Position numbers and translations under genes: made by a program. Of a DNA stretch of 62,555 nt, positions 45,930-56,557 are shown in pieces. Each line of letters begins with the position of its first letter. Position 1 is the first letter of the stretch. The stretch comes from Triangularia verruculosa. Lineage: Eukaryota; Ascomycota; Sordariomycetes; Sordariales; Podosporaceae. The notes below the pieces were generated by a model. It was not told the origin of the DNA. It did not search any database and was given only the letters and a program-made list of their open reading frames with translations. The stretch covers positions 1 through 62,555 of the forward strand of contig MU864037.1 of NCBI GenBank assembly GCA_033296885.1, read 5' to 3'.

Positions 45930-47369
45930 ATGGGAAGGCAACATGGGCCTTGCTACATGTGCAAAGAAAAAGGCTGGCATCGGGCCTTTTTACCGATGCT
46001 TCTTTCTCTCGGTGCTTTCATTTGTGGCATCATGGCTCTTTTTGCAGGACGGTCATGGAATATCATGGAAGATTATGAGCTGATGCTGGTGAGAACTTTG
46101 TCGTCCGTGTTGTTTTCCTCATTGTTGACCTGATTTATTAGTTAAAAACCGTTGTTCTCACCGACTGGGCAAAATCCAACTCTCATTTGACAGATCCCAC
46201 TCTAGTCAGCTTACACATCGGAGCCCATAACGCAGCAGTGAAAGATAAGCCCAGGAACGAACTGAAGAAGGACCAGCTCAAGGATAACCCGCTGCCTCTG
46301 AAACGGGTGGGACCTCCATACGATTTCTACTCACTACACGGGACTGGAATATGCATGAGCTGGTATTCGCCCCGTCCAGACGACCCAAACCCCTACCGAG
46401 AAGTACAAAACTGTACATCAGGATATTTCACCGATGGTAAGATGCAATTTCTCTCGGATTTGCTACAAGACAGGCGATATTAACCTTACTTTGCAGATGG
46501 CCTGGACCTTTACGAGCTGTTAGTGAGACACACCAATGGGACCATCGCGAATCTGAGCGGCGCTGGAAACGTGAAAGCCGACCTGAAGAATCTGTACGGA
46601 GCTCACAAGACATTTACCCTGATGTTTACTATCGCTGTCGGCTTTTACGGCATATTCGCCTTCTTCACTACCTGGTTCGCGGTATACAACCCACGGATGC
46701 ACAGAAGCCACGCCAAGAACCGACACAAGATTATCATATGGTTTCATTGGATCACTTCACTGATATGCGGGACGCTTGCGCTTCTAAGCGGCGGAGTAGG
46801 GGCCACCATGACATCGATTGCAGTAAATCAACTCAATGTCAGTACTATGCCCTACCTGAAGTCTAATTATGCCATTCCCTATCACGAATCTCCCAATTTA
46901 CAGTTCTATCACGACGTACTGACGCATCGATCATGATTAGGGCCACTGGGGAGCTCATCATATCGAGGCCAGCATGGGGATGAAGTGGATTCCGGTCATG
47001 CTTAGCTCGGTGGGAATGATGGTAGTTGTCTGGGTATGGTGGAACTGGATGTGGATGCGATTACTCGGGATTAGGATGATCTAGTGCTGTGTCAAGGGCG
47101 ACCGCGGCTATGGGGGCCAACAGCATTTTTTCCAACCCCAACCCCGAGATTATGACCAACATCGTGTGAGGAACTCTAGCTTTGATAGCCGAAACTCCGA
47201 TGCCTCTTCCGGCGGGGAAAGCTTCACGCGGTCAGAGGCGGGTATGCCACATGGTGCCGGGCCACCGTTGCCACTGCCAGGTCCAATGGTCCCTCGGGGA
47301 ATTCCCATGGCCGCTGGACCACCTCCCGTGTTTACAGGACCGGCCCCGCCGCCCAGACCGTATACCTAG
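45930..47369 (+). CDS. SUR7/PalI-type four-helix membrane protein with Pro-rich tail
   Basis: Five exons: 45930-46088, 46142-46436, 46497-46837, 46941-47033 and 47085-47369, giving 390 residues. Intron 3 (103 nt, CTGAC branch) and intron 4 (51 nt) are needed, because reading on would end the protein at a TGA at 46934-46936 or a TAG at 47082-47084. With them the fourth helix and tail join in one frame. Helices: about 20-40, then a loop of 150 residues, two more (FTLMFTIAVGFYGIFAFFTTW and IIIWFHWITSLICGTLALLSGG) and a fourth (WIPVMLSSVGMMVVVW). A cytosolic tail follows, ending in repeated Pro-Gly-Pro. This topology matches fungal SUR7/PalI proteins at the cell cortex (eisosomes) or in pH signalling. 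Which branch is unclear. Confidence 0.7.
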
Positions 47370-47831
47370 GTACTAAGGTTGCTCTTGCGGCTAACTGTCC
47401 TCATAGGTCTCATAGAAAACAACAATGAAAGCGACGGTCGACTGTATAATGTTGGGCGTGCGGGGGTAATATTTGTTGTGGACATTTGCCTTCCAGGTTA
47501 TCACTTTGACAGGTGTTTTCAGCAAATAGATACCTAGTTGAGAGTTCTTTATTTTTTGGTAAGGTATAGAGACGAAGATGGTATACAAGAGAGCTGGAAC
47601 TTTTCCGTTCCTTAACTTTTCCAACTATGTCCGTCCGTTCTTGATATGTACCTACTGTCCTCTTTGACCTGCAGCAGTACCTTGCCTTCCTCCCTAGGTA
47701 GCCTTCTATCACCTCTTTCTCCATTAACTAGGTACCTTACTTCCGCGGCCCCTATTCCCAGGGGAATCCTTCAGACACCCACACTTGCATCTCCAAAAAG
47801 CCTTCCTCTCCGTCAATGTCGAGATAAGGTA
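47370..47831. other. Intergenic region, convergent 3' ends
   Basis: Between the SUR7-type gene and the converging alpha-kinase gene. Probably 3' UTRs only. Confidence 0.4.
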
Positions 47832-48701
47832 TCACGGAGCATATGGAGGCGGGGGGTGAGAGTACATCGTCGCGACCGTGGTCCGATGATTCCTCATCGA
47901 CGTCCCCGAAACAGGGTCAAAATAACGTACTGGGTTCGCTGGTGCGATCCAGTCCTTACGACAGAACTTGTTGCAAACGTGCTGACTGAAGAACGTACTG
48001 ATGCCATCGGGCCCAAGATCAGTCACGCCAAACTCCCTGGTCTGCGATAAGATCACAGGATCCGTGAGAACAGCCTCTTGCAAATAGGCACCACCCTGAA
48101 GATCACAGATGAGATACTCGCCACCAGTGATGTGGTAACTGAAGTGGCTCAGCGCCTGCATGACCTTTGACCACGGCTTCGACTCGTCGGTCCACCCAGT
48201 ATTGCTGTTGAACTTTTGGTAGCCCTCGATGAATGGCTCAACTAGAACACGCTGATCACGCCATTGCTGCCCCCATGTAGAGCCAAACCGCCACACGGTA
48301 GGCATGTTCAGCTTCACCGCAACGTTGACCATTTTAGAGTCGTTGAAGAGGTTGATGATTTCCAGCGCCTTGTGAACTGCTTTGATATCCAGTTCCCAGA
48401 AATCGCTCGAATAAACAGCACCTGTTTTGAACCACTTCGTGGCGCATGGCTGACCTTTCCGTTCGCCTACAGTGTACCTGGCTTTGGCAACCATGCGGAA
48501 AGCACCCTGAGCAAAGGGATTGTTGAGCTGACTGGGTTTGAGGGCTCCCCGGTTGGAATAATTGTAGCGGCCACTATCGCTTTGAGCTGCCTGCTTTTCT
48601 GTGGCGGGTTCCTTTTCAACGAGATGGCTTTCCGTGAAGGGTCCATGCGTTGTGGGGGAGCTTTTTCCCTCTTTGTGAGACTTGGAGCTGGAATTTCCCA
48701 T
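47832..48701 (-). CDS. Alpha-type (MHCK/eEF2K-like) atypical protein kinase
   Basis: Single exon of 289 residues. The conserved C-terminal lobe of alpha kinases is plain: LVEPFIEGYQKFNSNTG, then ALSHFSYHITGGEYLICDLQG, VLTDPVILS, FGVTDLGPDGISTFFSQHVCNKFC. The His and two Cys of this last segment, with the His of FSYHITGG, match the zinc site of the family. The N-terminal lobe includes GAFRMVAKARY and the ATP-binding Lys region CATKWFK. The N-terminus MGNSSSK is a good N-myristoylation motif (Gly2, Ser6), suggesting membrane attachment. Residues 8-55 are Ser/Lys/Glu-rich and disordered. No other domain is present, in contrast to animal eEF2K and Dictyostelium MHCK. Its substrate is unknown. Confidence 0.88.
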   Translation of the reverse strand: MGNSSSKSHKEGKSSPTTHGPFTESHLVEKEPATEKQAAQSDSGRYNYSNRGALKPSQLNNPFAQGAFRMVAKARYTVGERKGQPCATKWFKTGAVYSSDFWELDIKAVHKALEIINLFNDSKMVNVAVKLNMPTVWRFGSTWGQQWRDQRVLVEPFIEGYQKFNSNTGWTDESKPWSKVMQALSHFSYHITGGEYLICDLQGGAYLQEAVLTDPVILSQTREFGVTDLGPDGISTFFSQHVCNKFCRKDWIAPANPVRYFDPVSGTSMRNHRTTVATMYSHPPPPYAP

Positions 48702-49119
48702 CTCGGTGGTGATCGTTGCGGGTTGGGCAAGGTACCTTAGGTATCAAGAAGAATGATAGTCCGCAACTTCAATATTTTAGGAATTGGCCAGCTTTTTATC
48801 CTCGCGCAAATTTATGGCAGCGTTCAAGCCCTTCGGCACATTGCGCTCAAAATTGCTCAAGTTTGGTGGCTGAAGCGAGAACCCTAACACGCCGTTGACC
48901 GTCATTGTGGTTGTGGCCGGCAGCCGTCGAATTCTCAATGGAGATATTCGTCTGACCGGAGATTAAAGGCACCTGGGAGGTGGGGCTTTTACCTCCATCT
49001 TAGGTATCTTACTTCGCACTGCCGTAGGGATTTATGCTCTCTACCCATGAAGCTCCAATACCATCATGTGGACAATCTGATCAAGGTTTTATTTCAGACC
49101 CTACTAGGATCTGGCCACT
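48702..49119. other. Intergenic region
   Basis: Promoter of the alpha-kinase gene and 3' UTR of the SET-domain gene (both minus strand). No gene is seen. Confidence 0.4.
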
Positions 49120-50509
49120 TCAAAGCTCATCCTTCTTAGCCTTTCCCTTCTTGGCCCTCTTGTCTGTCTCCTTGCCCATCTTCTCCGACTTCCTTTCTTT
49201 CTTTACCTCGGCGTTGGCAGTCTCATTCTTCTTCCCCTTTCCTTGACCCAACTTCCATGTCTCCGCCTTCTTTTTGTCGTCATTCACAACTTTGATCGCC
49301 CAGCTCCAATGCCCCTTGACATCAGCTGCAAGCTCCCGCATGCTCTGGATATCCTTGGCATGAGTCCCGTATTCCCTCGTCAGCGCACCTACCGCCTCTT
49401 CAGCATACTCCTTGGCCTTGACCTCATTTCCAAACATGCTGTAGATCAACGCGGCTCTCACGTAGGTTGGTGCAAGATAAGCAAAGAGCTTCTCCTCAAG
49501 GTACATCTCCACAAGTTTGCCTCCCATCTCAGGCTTGATGTCTTCGCCTCTCTTCGACATCTTCTCTTCAATTTCCTCCTCGAGGCGCTTGATCTCCTTG
49601 ACTCTGGCATCTGAAGCAGCCATCTCGAGACTATTGAGCGTGCACTGGGAGCAGGTGCACTCAAAGCCCCAATCTTGCAGTTCTTTCTGTCTGGTGGACC
49701 TGCGGGCGATGCCGTAGATGTAGCTGATGGTAAGCTCTTCCCCAGGATGAATGTTCCGGACGGCAACCGTGGTGTGAGTAGTGTTGGTGATGCGATAATG
49801 GACGCTTGAGCTCCAGTCAGCACCGGCGTTCTGCCTCGTGATGGGAAAGGTGCACTTACTTTGGTCTGCAATCGTGGTTGAACCCACTGACATCCACAAA
49901 CACACCCAAATGCCCACTTTCCTTGTCCCCAGATGGATCAACCACAATTCGGAAGCTGTTTTTGTCGATCTTGGTCCTGACTCCATCTCCAAACTGCGCC
50001 AAGAACTTCTCTTGGGCGTCCTTTGACAGCTTTGACAGCGCAGTCTGGTAGATCTTCTCCTGTACTTCTGGCTTCATCTCAATATGTGCATCGGCATGGA
50101 CCAAGAACGAGGGCTGCCTTTGCATGATCACCTCGCCCTTCTTGATGAGCCTGTCTGCCACGAAGCCATTACCCTTCCCTGGGATGGGAGCCAGATGGAA
50201 GGAGTTAGGTGCGATCTGGGTTTCAGAGGTGATCTTGGGAAATGTTGCGGTGAGATAGGCGTAGTTCGGTGTTGTGATGAGGACCTGGCCGTTGTTGTTA
50301 TTGCCCTTTGGGTTGAAGTAGAGGCAGTGGTCGCCAGATACGCAGTGAGAGGGACCTTCCCATGGTGAGGGGAGCTCGCCACTGTGCTCTCCTTCTAGGT
50401 TAAAGTTGACCTCTGGGACTGTGTCCTCGGATGCGGCTAAATCATCTCCTCTTACGGCTGACACAAAGACGCCAAGAGAGAGTAGAAGAAGGGGTCTTAG
50501 TTGGTACAT
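49120..50509 (-). CDS. SET-domain protein with signal peptide and C-terminal KDEL
   Basis: Exons 50509-49860 and 49804-49120, with a 55-nt intron (GTAAGT...CTCAAG). The product has 444 residues. The joint completes the SET motif F-N-H-D-C-R-P-N, and GEELTISYIYG holds the catalytic Tyr. FECTCSQC is the post-SET zinc motif. This is a full SET methyltransferase core of the SMYD/SET5-like branch. The odd part is its address. Residues 1-21 (RPLLLLSLGVFVSAVRG) are a classic signal peptide and the last four residues are KDEL after a Lys/Glu-rich tail. Both together suggest a protein kept in the ER lumen rather than a nuclear histone methyltransferase. Substrates would then be secretory proteins, which is inference. 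Confidence 0.82.
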
Positions 50510-51574
50510 GGCCGCTTACAAGACGTTAGCAAGCCAGAAAAGAGCAAAGAGCACAATTGAGATGAACCTGATAACCTGGAAGTGAGAATAAAGTGAGAAC
50601 TCGGCTCAGCAGCTCCAGTTCATCAAGACCGCATCTCGAAAAGATTACCGTGTCTTCCTCAGTTCAAGGCTCGCCAATCTCGTTGATGGAACGTGGCCAA
50701 TGGTGATCGTGACATTTGCCTAAATTCCGGTGCTATATGTTCCCTGCGATTGCTTGCCAAGCCCATATACAATGATAACTCTACAAAAATTCACCAATGG
50801 TACTCGTTAATCCCTGGGGTAACCGGAAGGCTTCACCTTGAATACCCTTTTTGGAGGTGTTTCTCATTACCGACACTGAGACTCCTGCAAGCCAAAGGGG
50901 CTAACCCTAACCCCCACAAGCAGCATAAAACCACCCCAGATGCACACTATATGGGGCCAGAAACCAACAGATCTTGGATGGTGAGTTTCAGGACGATCTC
51001 TCCATTTTATATAGGTAGGTAAATGGTGAAAGACCGATGCCGTTGCTATTACTCTTTGTAAAGGTCCATCACCATTCAATAGTATCAGCAAACCGCTTGA
51101 CCCTGCCGTTCTGGCGATTACCACGATGTTAGACGCAGATTTTATGCGAGATATTTCCACGTTTATCAATGATCAGGAAGAAGCCCCCAAATGCGAGGGT
51201 AACAGTTGTATCGATTATGCTCTGAAACGCAGCTTGATGGACGGCATACCAAAGGAGATAGACAAAGATAAAGGCTATGGCAGCAGCCGGAGCGAAACCA
51301 TGATAGAAAACCTTCGGAGTCGATTCGAACATCCGCCGTGGAAACCAGGGCCAACGGTTCACGAGTCGCTCATCTTTGAACCGCGACCTTGTGACAATGA
51401 GGGTGAAGGAACATACGACAACTCAAGGCAACTAGAGAAAGACGATCATCAAACTAAGTTGACTCTGGGTTTCCTTTCTTAACTTGCTCGCATCTCTCTC
51501 CAGGCGCGGTTTTTCGCTTGTAAAAATCGCACCTGCCAAGATATACGTTCAAATATGGAAGGAACGGCTCCAAA
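50510..51574. other. Intergenic region
   Basis: About 1.1 kb upstream of both the SET gene and the HET-like fragment. A 118-codon plus-strand frame (51126-51482) and an opposite 77-codon frame with a hydrophobic stretch overlap. Neither has a recognisable motif, so I call neither. Confidence 0.35.
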
Positions 51575-52259
51575 ATGATCCTGGGCAACTTTTCGTCAGC
51601 TGGCGCTCACAACAATGAGCTGCCAAGCTACCTGACTCTCCACGTCAACCAGCAAGACTCCCACATCCATCGCATCGTCACAAGATTCTGCATTGCGCTG
51701 AAAAGGTCTCTCCAGCCCGAGTATCGCAAAACCTGCTTTGTTCCCTATCTCCATGGCGACACACATCACATCGACCTGGCGGAGGTGGCCAACCTTATCT
51801 ACTGGATGGTGAGGATTCAGACGCACCTTGGACTTGGTTCGGCAACGTTCGGTCGATGGGGCCATGAGCGGTTACCGTCGTACATCACGCTGCCGTCTAT
51901 TCAAGGTGCTTGTCAAGCTCTGGAGGGGATGGGTATGTGCAAGAATCGCGTATGGAATCTAGTCAGCGTCAGTAACCGGAAGCAATCGGATCAGCCAGAC
52001 ATCGCAGACGCTCTTTCCTGCCACCCCGAGAGTTTTCGTCACCAAGGCCATGACAAATGTAGTCCAGGCCAATGTCAATGGGCGCAGATGGACAGCAGCA
52101 ACCTCATCCAACTCCACAAATGCGAGACAAGTTCTAGTGTTGAGCGTCCAGAGTGCCAACAGATATATTTTCCCGTGGAATTGCTCGATTCTGCTCGTCA
52201 AAATGGCGGGAGCACAGCCTGGATGTGCGACAAACCGACTTTGAGCGGGCCCGGTCACG
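51575..52259 (+). pseudogene. Truncated HET-like (heterokaryon incompatibility) gene, 5' part only
   Basis: The open frame from ATG 51575 runs about 228 residues before passing into retroelement sequence near 52260. Its latter half has the pre-HET pattern of fungal incompatibility-type proteins: C-x4-CQWAQMDSSNLIQLHKC, then a further Cys, IYFPVELLDSARQNGGSTAWMCDKP. In intact relatives this leads into the HET core beginning with Ala-Ile-Ser-His-x-Trp. Here the frame ends in LTR sequence exactly before that core. The protein would therefore lack the domain that triggers the cell-death response. Loss is probably due to the element insertion followed by deletion. Family assignment rests on this one motif, so it is moderate. 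Confidence 0.55.
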
Positions 52260-52261
52260 GG

Positions 52262-52297
52262 CACACCCTAACCCTGATGTCACGGTATCCCGTGACA
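52262..52297 (-). mobile_element. Truncated 3' LTR of a Ty3/gypsy element
   Basis: On the minus strand, a purine-rich tract ending GGCCGGGGTAG is followed by TGTCACGG-GATA-CCGTGACA (52297-52278). This is a typical fungal LTR start with an 8-bp inverted repeat. Only about 35 bases remain before the HET-like fragment. Confidence 0.6.
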
Positions 52298-52367
52298 CTA
52301 CCCCGGCCTAAAACCAAGCTCCCTTCCTACACAAGAAAAGAAAACACCACAAATCGCATCACGGCCC

Positions 52368-53760
52368 TCAACCTCCGGCCTGATCCTCATCCTCATCCCC
52401 ATCCCTGCGCCTCCTCAGCCATGGCAGTGGCTTAAGCTTATCGGGGTTGTTGTCGTGAAACTTCCACAGCGCGTCGTCGCAACCTTTCAAGTTGCCGGCG
52501 GGTTCCCATGTAGGCGCGTGATTCCCTGCCCACTTAACCAAATATTGCCAGCGGCTCCTTTCCGACTTGCGAAAATCTAATATCTCTTCAAACCTCCATT
52601 CCACCGTATCTTCAAAACCGTCCTCCCTGATCACCTCCTTGCCCTCGTTGGCCGGCAGGTCCGTCTGTGCCGCTGCTTGGCCCGGGATACCCTCTCTAGG
52701 CGCTGGCTTGACTAGCGAGACGTGGAACGTGGGGAAGATCTTCATGTTGGCGGGCAGCCGCAACGTGACGGCATGGCTGGAGGTTTTCACTACTTCAAAG
52801 GGGCCCTCCCACCGTGCCTCCAACTTCTTCATCCGCCTCCCCGTCTTTAGGTTCTTTGTGTTCAGCATCACCAAGTCGCCCACGGCGTACCTGGGTGCGT
52901 CGTTTCGGCCCTCATTGGCTGCGGCTTCGTATCGGTCTTGAGCCTGCTTTGCCAGCGCCGTGGCTTGGTCGAGGATACGCTTGAAGCGGTCGACGACCTC
53001 CGAGGCTTTAAAAAACTCGCGCTTCTGCGCCGCCGTGAGCTCCGGGGGGCACGGGGTGGCTGGTTCGATGCCCATCCTCGGGTGGAAGCCGTAGTTTGCG
53101 AAGAAGGGTGATACTCCCGTCGTCTCTGAGACCATCTTGTTGCCGGCGAATTCCGCCAGAGGGAGCCAGTCGTCCCAGTCGTCCCATTCGTCCTGCGCCC
53201 AGGTGACGAAAAGGCGCAGATACTGCTCCAATTATGCGTTAATTCGTTCTGTCTGGCCATTTATTGCGGGGTGGAAGGCGGACGACGGCCTCAGCGTGAC
53301 GCCCAGGCGCGCGGAGAGAGCTCGTCAAAAGGTGGAGACGAACTGCGTGCCCCTGTCCGAAATAATCGTCTCTGGGCAGCCGTGTAGGGTGTAGACCTTT
53401 TCCAGGAAGCGGTCAGCCAACACTTCCGTCAGGAATGCCGAATCCCTCCTCCTCGGATTCCTGAGGGAGACAGCGGCCTCAGCACTCCTCTGTGAACGTG
53501 AGCTGCAGCGTTGACCAGTCGATGCGGGGGTTATGGAATCGTAGGCAGTCGAGGCCGAGGATAATGGGGTGCTCGGCCGCCAACGTGGTGACGAAAAGGT
53601 CTAGGACTTCGACATGATTGCCAATTTTCAGCCAAAACTGGGCTGCAAAGCGGATTTTTGATCTGAGCCTGCCATCGGCCAAATACAAAGACCTCGCTCT
53701 CTCCAATTCATACATCGGTATACGGTTCCTCACAACAAACGAATAATCGATGAAACCTGT
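52368..53760 (-). mobile_element. Ty3/gypsy chromovirus relic (protease piece, integrase, chromodomain)
   Basis: Minus strand. 52368-53231 is an open frame of 287 codons with the integrase C-terminal part (APRYAVGDLVMLNTKNL, ARWEGPFEV, PTFHVSLVKP) and a complete chromodomain (ILDFRKSE...YLVKWAGN...TWEPAGNL). Upstream, the integrase core with ISDRGTQF continues to about 53460 but contains two in-frame stops: a Trp codon turned TGA near 53327, and a TAA at 53232-53234. Before it comes a retropepsin-like piece (LYLADGRL, HPIILGLDCLRFHNPRIDW) at about 53479-53760. Reverse transcriptase and RNase H are missing, so an internal deletion joined protease to integrase. The element is inactive. Confidence 0.85.
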
Positions 53761-53991
53761 GCCTGTATGTTTGGTTTCCTCGAGGCATTTGAGGATCTTC
53801 TTTACCATGTTCGCGTGTTCCTCGCTTGGGTTTGCCATGAAGCGGCGGACCGTGGACACTGCGAAAGCAATGTCGGGACGAGTGCCCGGCATCGCGTACA
53901 TCAGGCAGCCTACTGCCTTGGCATACCAGGTCCTGGCTTCTTTAGGTGCCTGGTATCCCGTTGGGGTCGGTGTGGCTGGCTTGGGGTCCAT
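53761..53991 (-). mobile_element. Ty1/copia reverse-transcriptase C-terminal fragment
   Basis: About 77 codons reading YAKAVGCLMYAMPGTRPDIAFAVS and a following helix match the conserved connection region of copia polyproteins. It is fused in frame to the gypsy protease piece, so a chimeric open frame results. The junction near 53760 is estimated from where the family resemblance changes. Confidence 0.75.
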
Positions 53992-54959
53992 TGGAATCTT
54001 GGTCCCGTGGCAACAAGTCGCAAATAATCGAGAAACAAAAATCTGAGGTCATCACCACGACCATGTCCAAAAATCCACAAATTCAACGAGGGTATTGGGA
54101 AGCAGTAGATATGGTAAAAAAAATCAATTTTCTAACTATTTTGCGTCGCACGCCACGCGGGTATATCCATCCTTCCTAAGTGAGCTGCATTCTCACGCAG
54201 CTTACCTAGCCACCAACCAACAAAGCGACTACCCTCTTCCGGACAACGTCAACATCCTCAAGCAAGCCAAGCCGTACAAGCTCTCCGTCGTCGGCAAGTG
54301 AGCGGCTAATTTCCATCTCTTTGGCAAGGAGGGTCTGCACCGGAGCCGGAAAACGTCGGAGGCCAGGCAATTCAGCAACCTGGCGAATGGAGAAATTGCG
54401 GAAGTTTGGCTTAGCGACGGCCGCCCGCTGAAAATATCATCGATCGACAACCATGACGTGTTTGACAATACCGAGAAGGGAAAACTGTTGCATCACCGCC
54501 TTATTGCCGTACTTCAGGGCGTTGTGGTAACCTTCCAACGAATTAGTAGTTTTGACCTGCAATAACAGAGGAGAGTGATCACGGGCGTAGTGTACTGCTT
54601 CCTTCTATCCCTGAAGTTGCGGATATATTTGAAGTGATCTTGCTCATCGCGTTCAAGGACGTCAGCCAGGATAAATTACACTGGCTGAAGATCACTGTAT
54701 GTACTAGGTAAAATCGGTGGAGACAAAAGATATATAACAATCAAATTATCTCGTCAAACGCTGGGTGTTTGTCTTGGTTACCTGTCCATATAACATAGAT
54801 ACTGCGGAATCTAATCTATTCTACAGGCCTAGATTCCCCCGTCTATACGACCCCCCTTGGTTACTTGGGTTGGTTGGTGAGTCGTGACATATTCATGGAG
54901 CATTCCTTCCATGGAATCACCTAACCGCAACCCCAGCAGATGCTCACGGACACGGAAAC
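53992..54959. other. Repeat-flanking region with a broken open frame
   Basis: A plus-strand stretch (about 54181-54500) reads like an old coding fragment with a single stop (PYKLSVVGK, stop, AANFHLFGKEGL...), which I cannot assign. The rest to 54959 is AT-rich without genes. Confidence 0.35.
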
Positions 54960-56014
54960 TTAGAGAAGGAGTGCGTCGAGGTACCTGTCATCCTCACTGC
55001 TAGGGTCGCGCACTCCTATCATGCCCGGGAGGCCAGCATCGTACGCAGTACCGTACCGGATGAGGATACCGGCCTTGGCCGCGAGTTTGATGAGTCTTGT
55101 CTCAGACTCCGACACGCCGGTCTTCTCGACAAAATCCTTCCAGAATGCGTCCCTCAGTTCGTCCGCGTTGTCGAACCATTTCCATCCCCCGGAGCTCATG
55201 TTGCCAAGAGCATTCTCCAGCGCGTACAGCGTGAAGCCGAAAGGTTGGATGCTGGCGTCAGCCCAGTCGATAACGCCTGTGATTTCACCAGTATCGGGGT
55301 TGACCAGGATGTTCATCTCATTGAGGTCGCTATGAGTGAGGACCAATGGGTAATTACCGTCAAGGAGAGCTGGTAGCAAAGCTCGCACTTCGTTGACGAC
55401 TGGCAGAAAGCGCTCTGGGAGGGTCTTGGTTAGGTATTTGAATCTGGCGTGGCATTCCTCTTTGATGGCGGATAAATCGACCAAATGTGAACTCGTTGCC
55501 TCACCCTTCAGCCACGCTTGCGCAAAGAAACTGCCGTTTTCATGTTAGTCACTCGGAAAGGGGCAGGACGGGCCAGGGCGACATGAACAAACCTAGCTAG
55601 GTCGCGCACCGTGTTTAACCGTTGGTGGGCTTCAAGGGACAAGCGGGTGGTGACAAAAGTCTCTCCCGGGAGCTTATACATCTCATACACTGCGAGCGGC
55701 GAACGGCCCAGACTTGTGTCGCCGACCCACCCAAGGTCAGAACCGCTAGGCACGACATCTCCGTGGATCTCTTTGGCTAGCTTCAGCATAGCCACATCCA
55801 GCAAGGCACTTTGTTCCCTGAACTGGACCACTTTGTCACCGGCGGGCCCTGCAATCACCGTGTAGCTGTTCGAGCCCTGAATGGTAGCAGGCTGGATCTG
55901 GCCTCCATGTCTTTGGCGGACGAATTCGTCACATTGCGACCTGGATGATGACGCCCCTGCTTCTGCAAAGAAGCTGCTAACGGTGCTATCGAGATTATAG
56001 ACGACGAAAGACAT
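54960..56014 (-). CDS. Aminoglycoside-phosphotransferase-like kinase
   Basis: Exons 56014-55593 and 55530-54960, with a 62-nt intron (GTTTGT donor, GACTAAC branch, GGCAG acceptor). The product has 330 residues. The APH family core is clear: catalytic loop LTHSDLNEMNILV (H-x-D-x4-N) followed by the metal-binding GVIDWADASIQPFGF. The N-lobe has KVVQFREQSALLDVAMLKLAKEI with the ATP-binding residues, and EMYKLPGETF is the hinge. The start is the ATG before SFVVYNLD. An upstream TTG in frame is ignored. Fungi hold dozens of such genes of unknown substrate, probably small-molecule kinases, with no sign of antibiotic resistance. It diverges from the next gene. Confidence 0.85.
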
Positions 56015-56557
56015 GGCTGACAGACGGTTGTTGGCGCGAGTTGACGAGCATTGCTCCTGAATGTGTCGGACTGTCGGTGCTTGCCGGGTGGAAAATGTTC
56101 GGGGGCACGAATAAACGGAAATGTAAAGGCAACAAGCTGGGGTTTGCAAGATCAACCATAGCCCCGCAGAGGATGTGAAATTAAGTGGTTAGGCCTTATT
56201 ACATACAACGCCCATGATTAGGTAACCGGTCCCAGCAGTTTGGATCCGAATGTTGCATGTTTCTACCTGCTATAAACTGTCTCTTTAACTCCCGTGTCTT
56301 GTCAGACGATTTACTTTCAGCACAATAGTACTGTTTCACTACCGTTGCTTTGTTCCGCCAACATCGCCAGTTGTCTCACAATAAAGCACATATCTCTTGT
56401 TGGTAGCGACTCTTCTGGAGTCCTATTTAAGCAGAAGCGATACTCTCCTCGAGAACCCTCCCCCTACTTTTCGCATCAGACACCTCATCAAGTAACAAGG
56501 TAGCTCAATATTTATCAATTTAGCATCCTACTTGATCAAGGTAACCCATACTACAAA
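56015..56557. promoter_or_regulatory. Divergent promoter region
   Basis: About 540 bases between two divergent genes. A TATAAACT motif near 56271 is the only visible promoter-like element. No gene is seen. Confidence 0.4.

Noticed and set aside
46838..46903. Alternative 66-nt intron in the SUR7-type gene
   Set aside because: It keeps the frame but leads to a stop at once. The 103-nt intron to 46940 gives the expected fourth helix.
51126..51482. 118-codon plus-strand frame, possible first exon of the HET-like gene
   Set aside because: No splice donor/acceptor pair joins it convincingly to 51575, and the composition is low in recognisable motifs.
53479..53991. 170-codon open frame as a single host gene
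   Set aside because: Its two halves belong to two different retroelement families, so it is a junction of relics.
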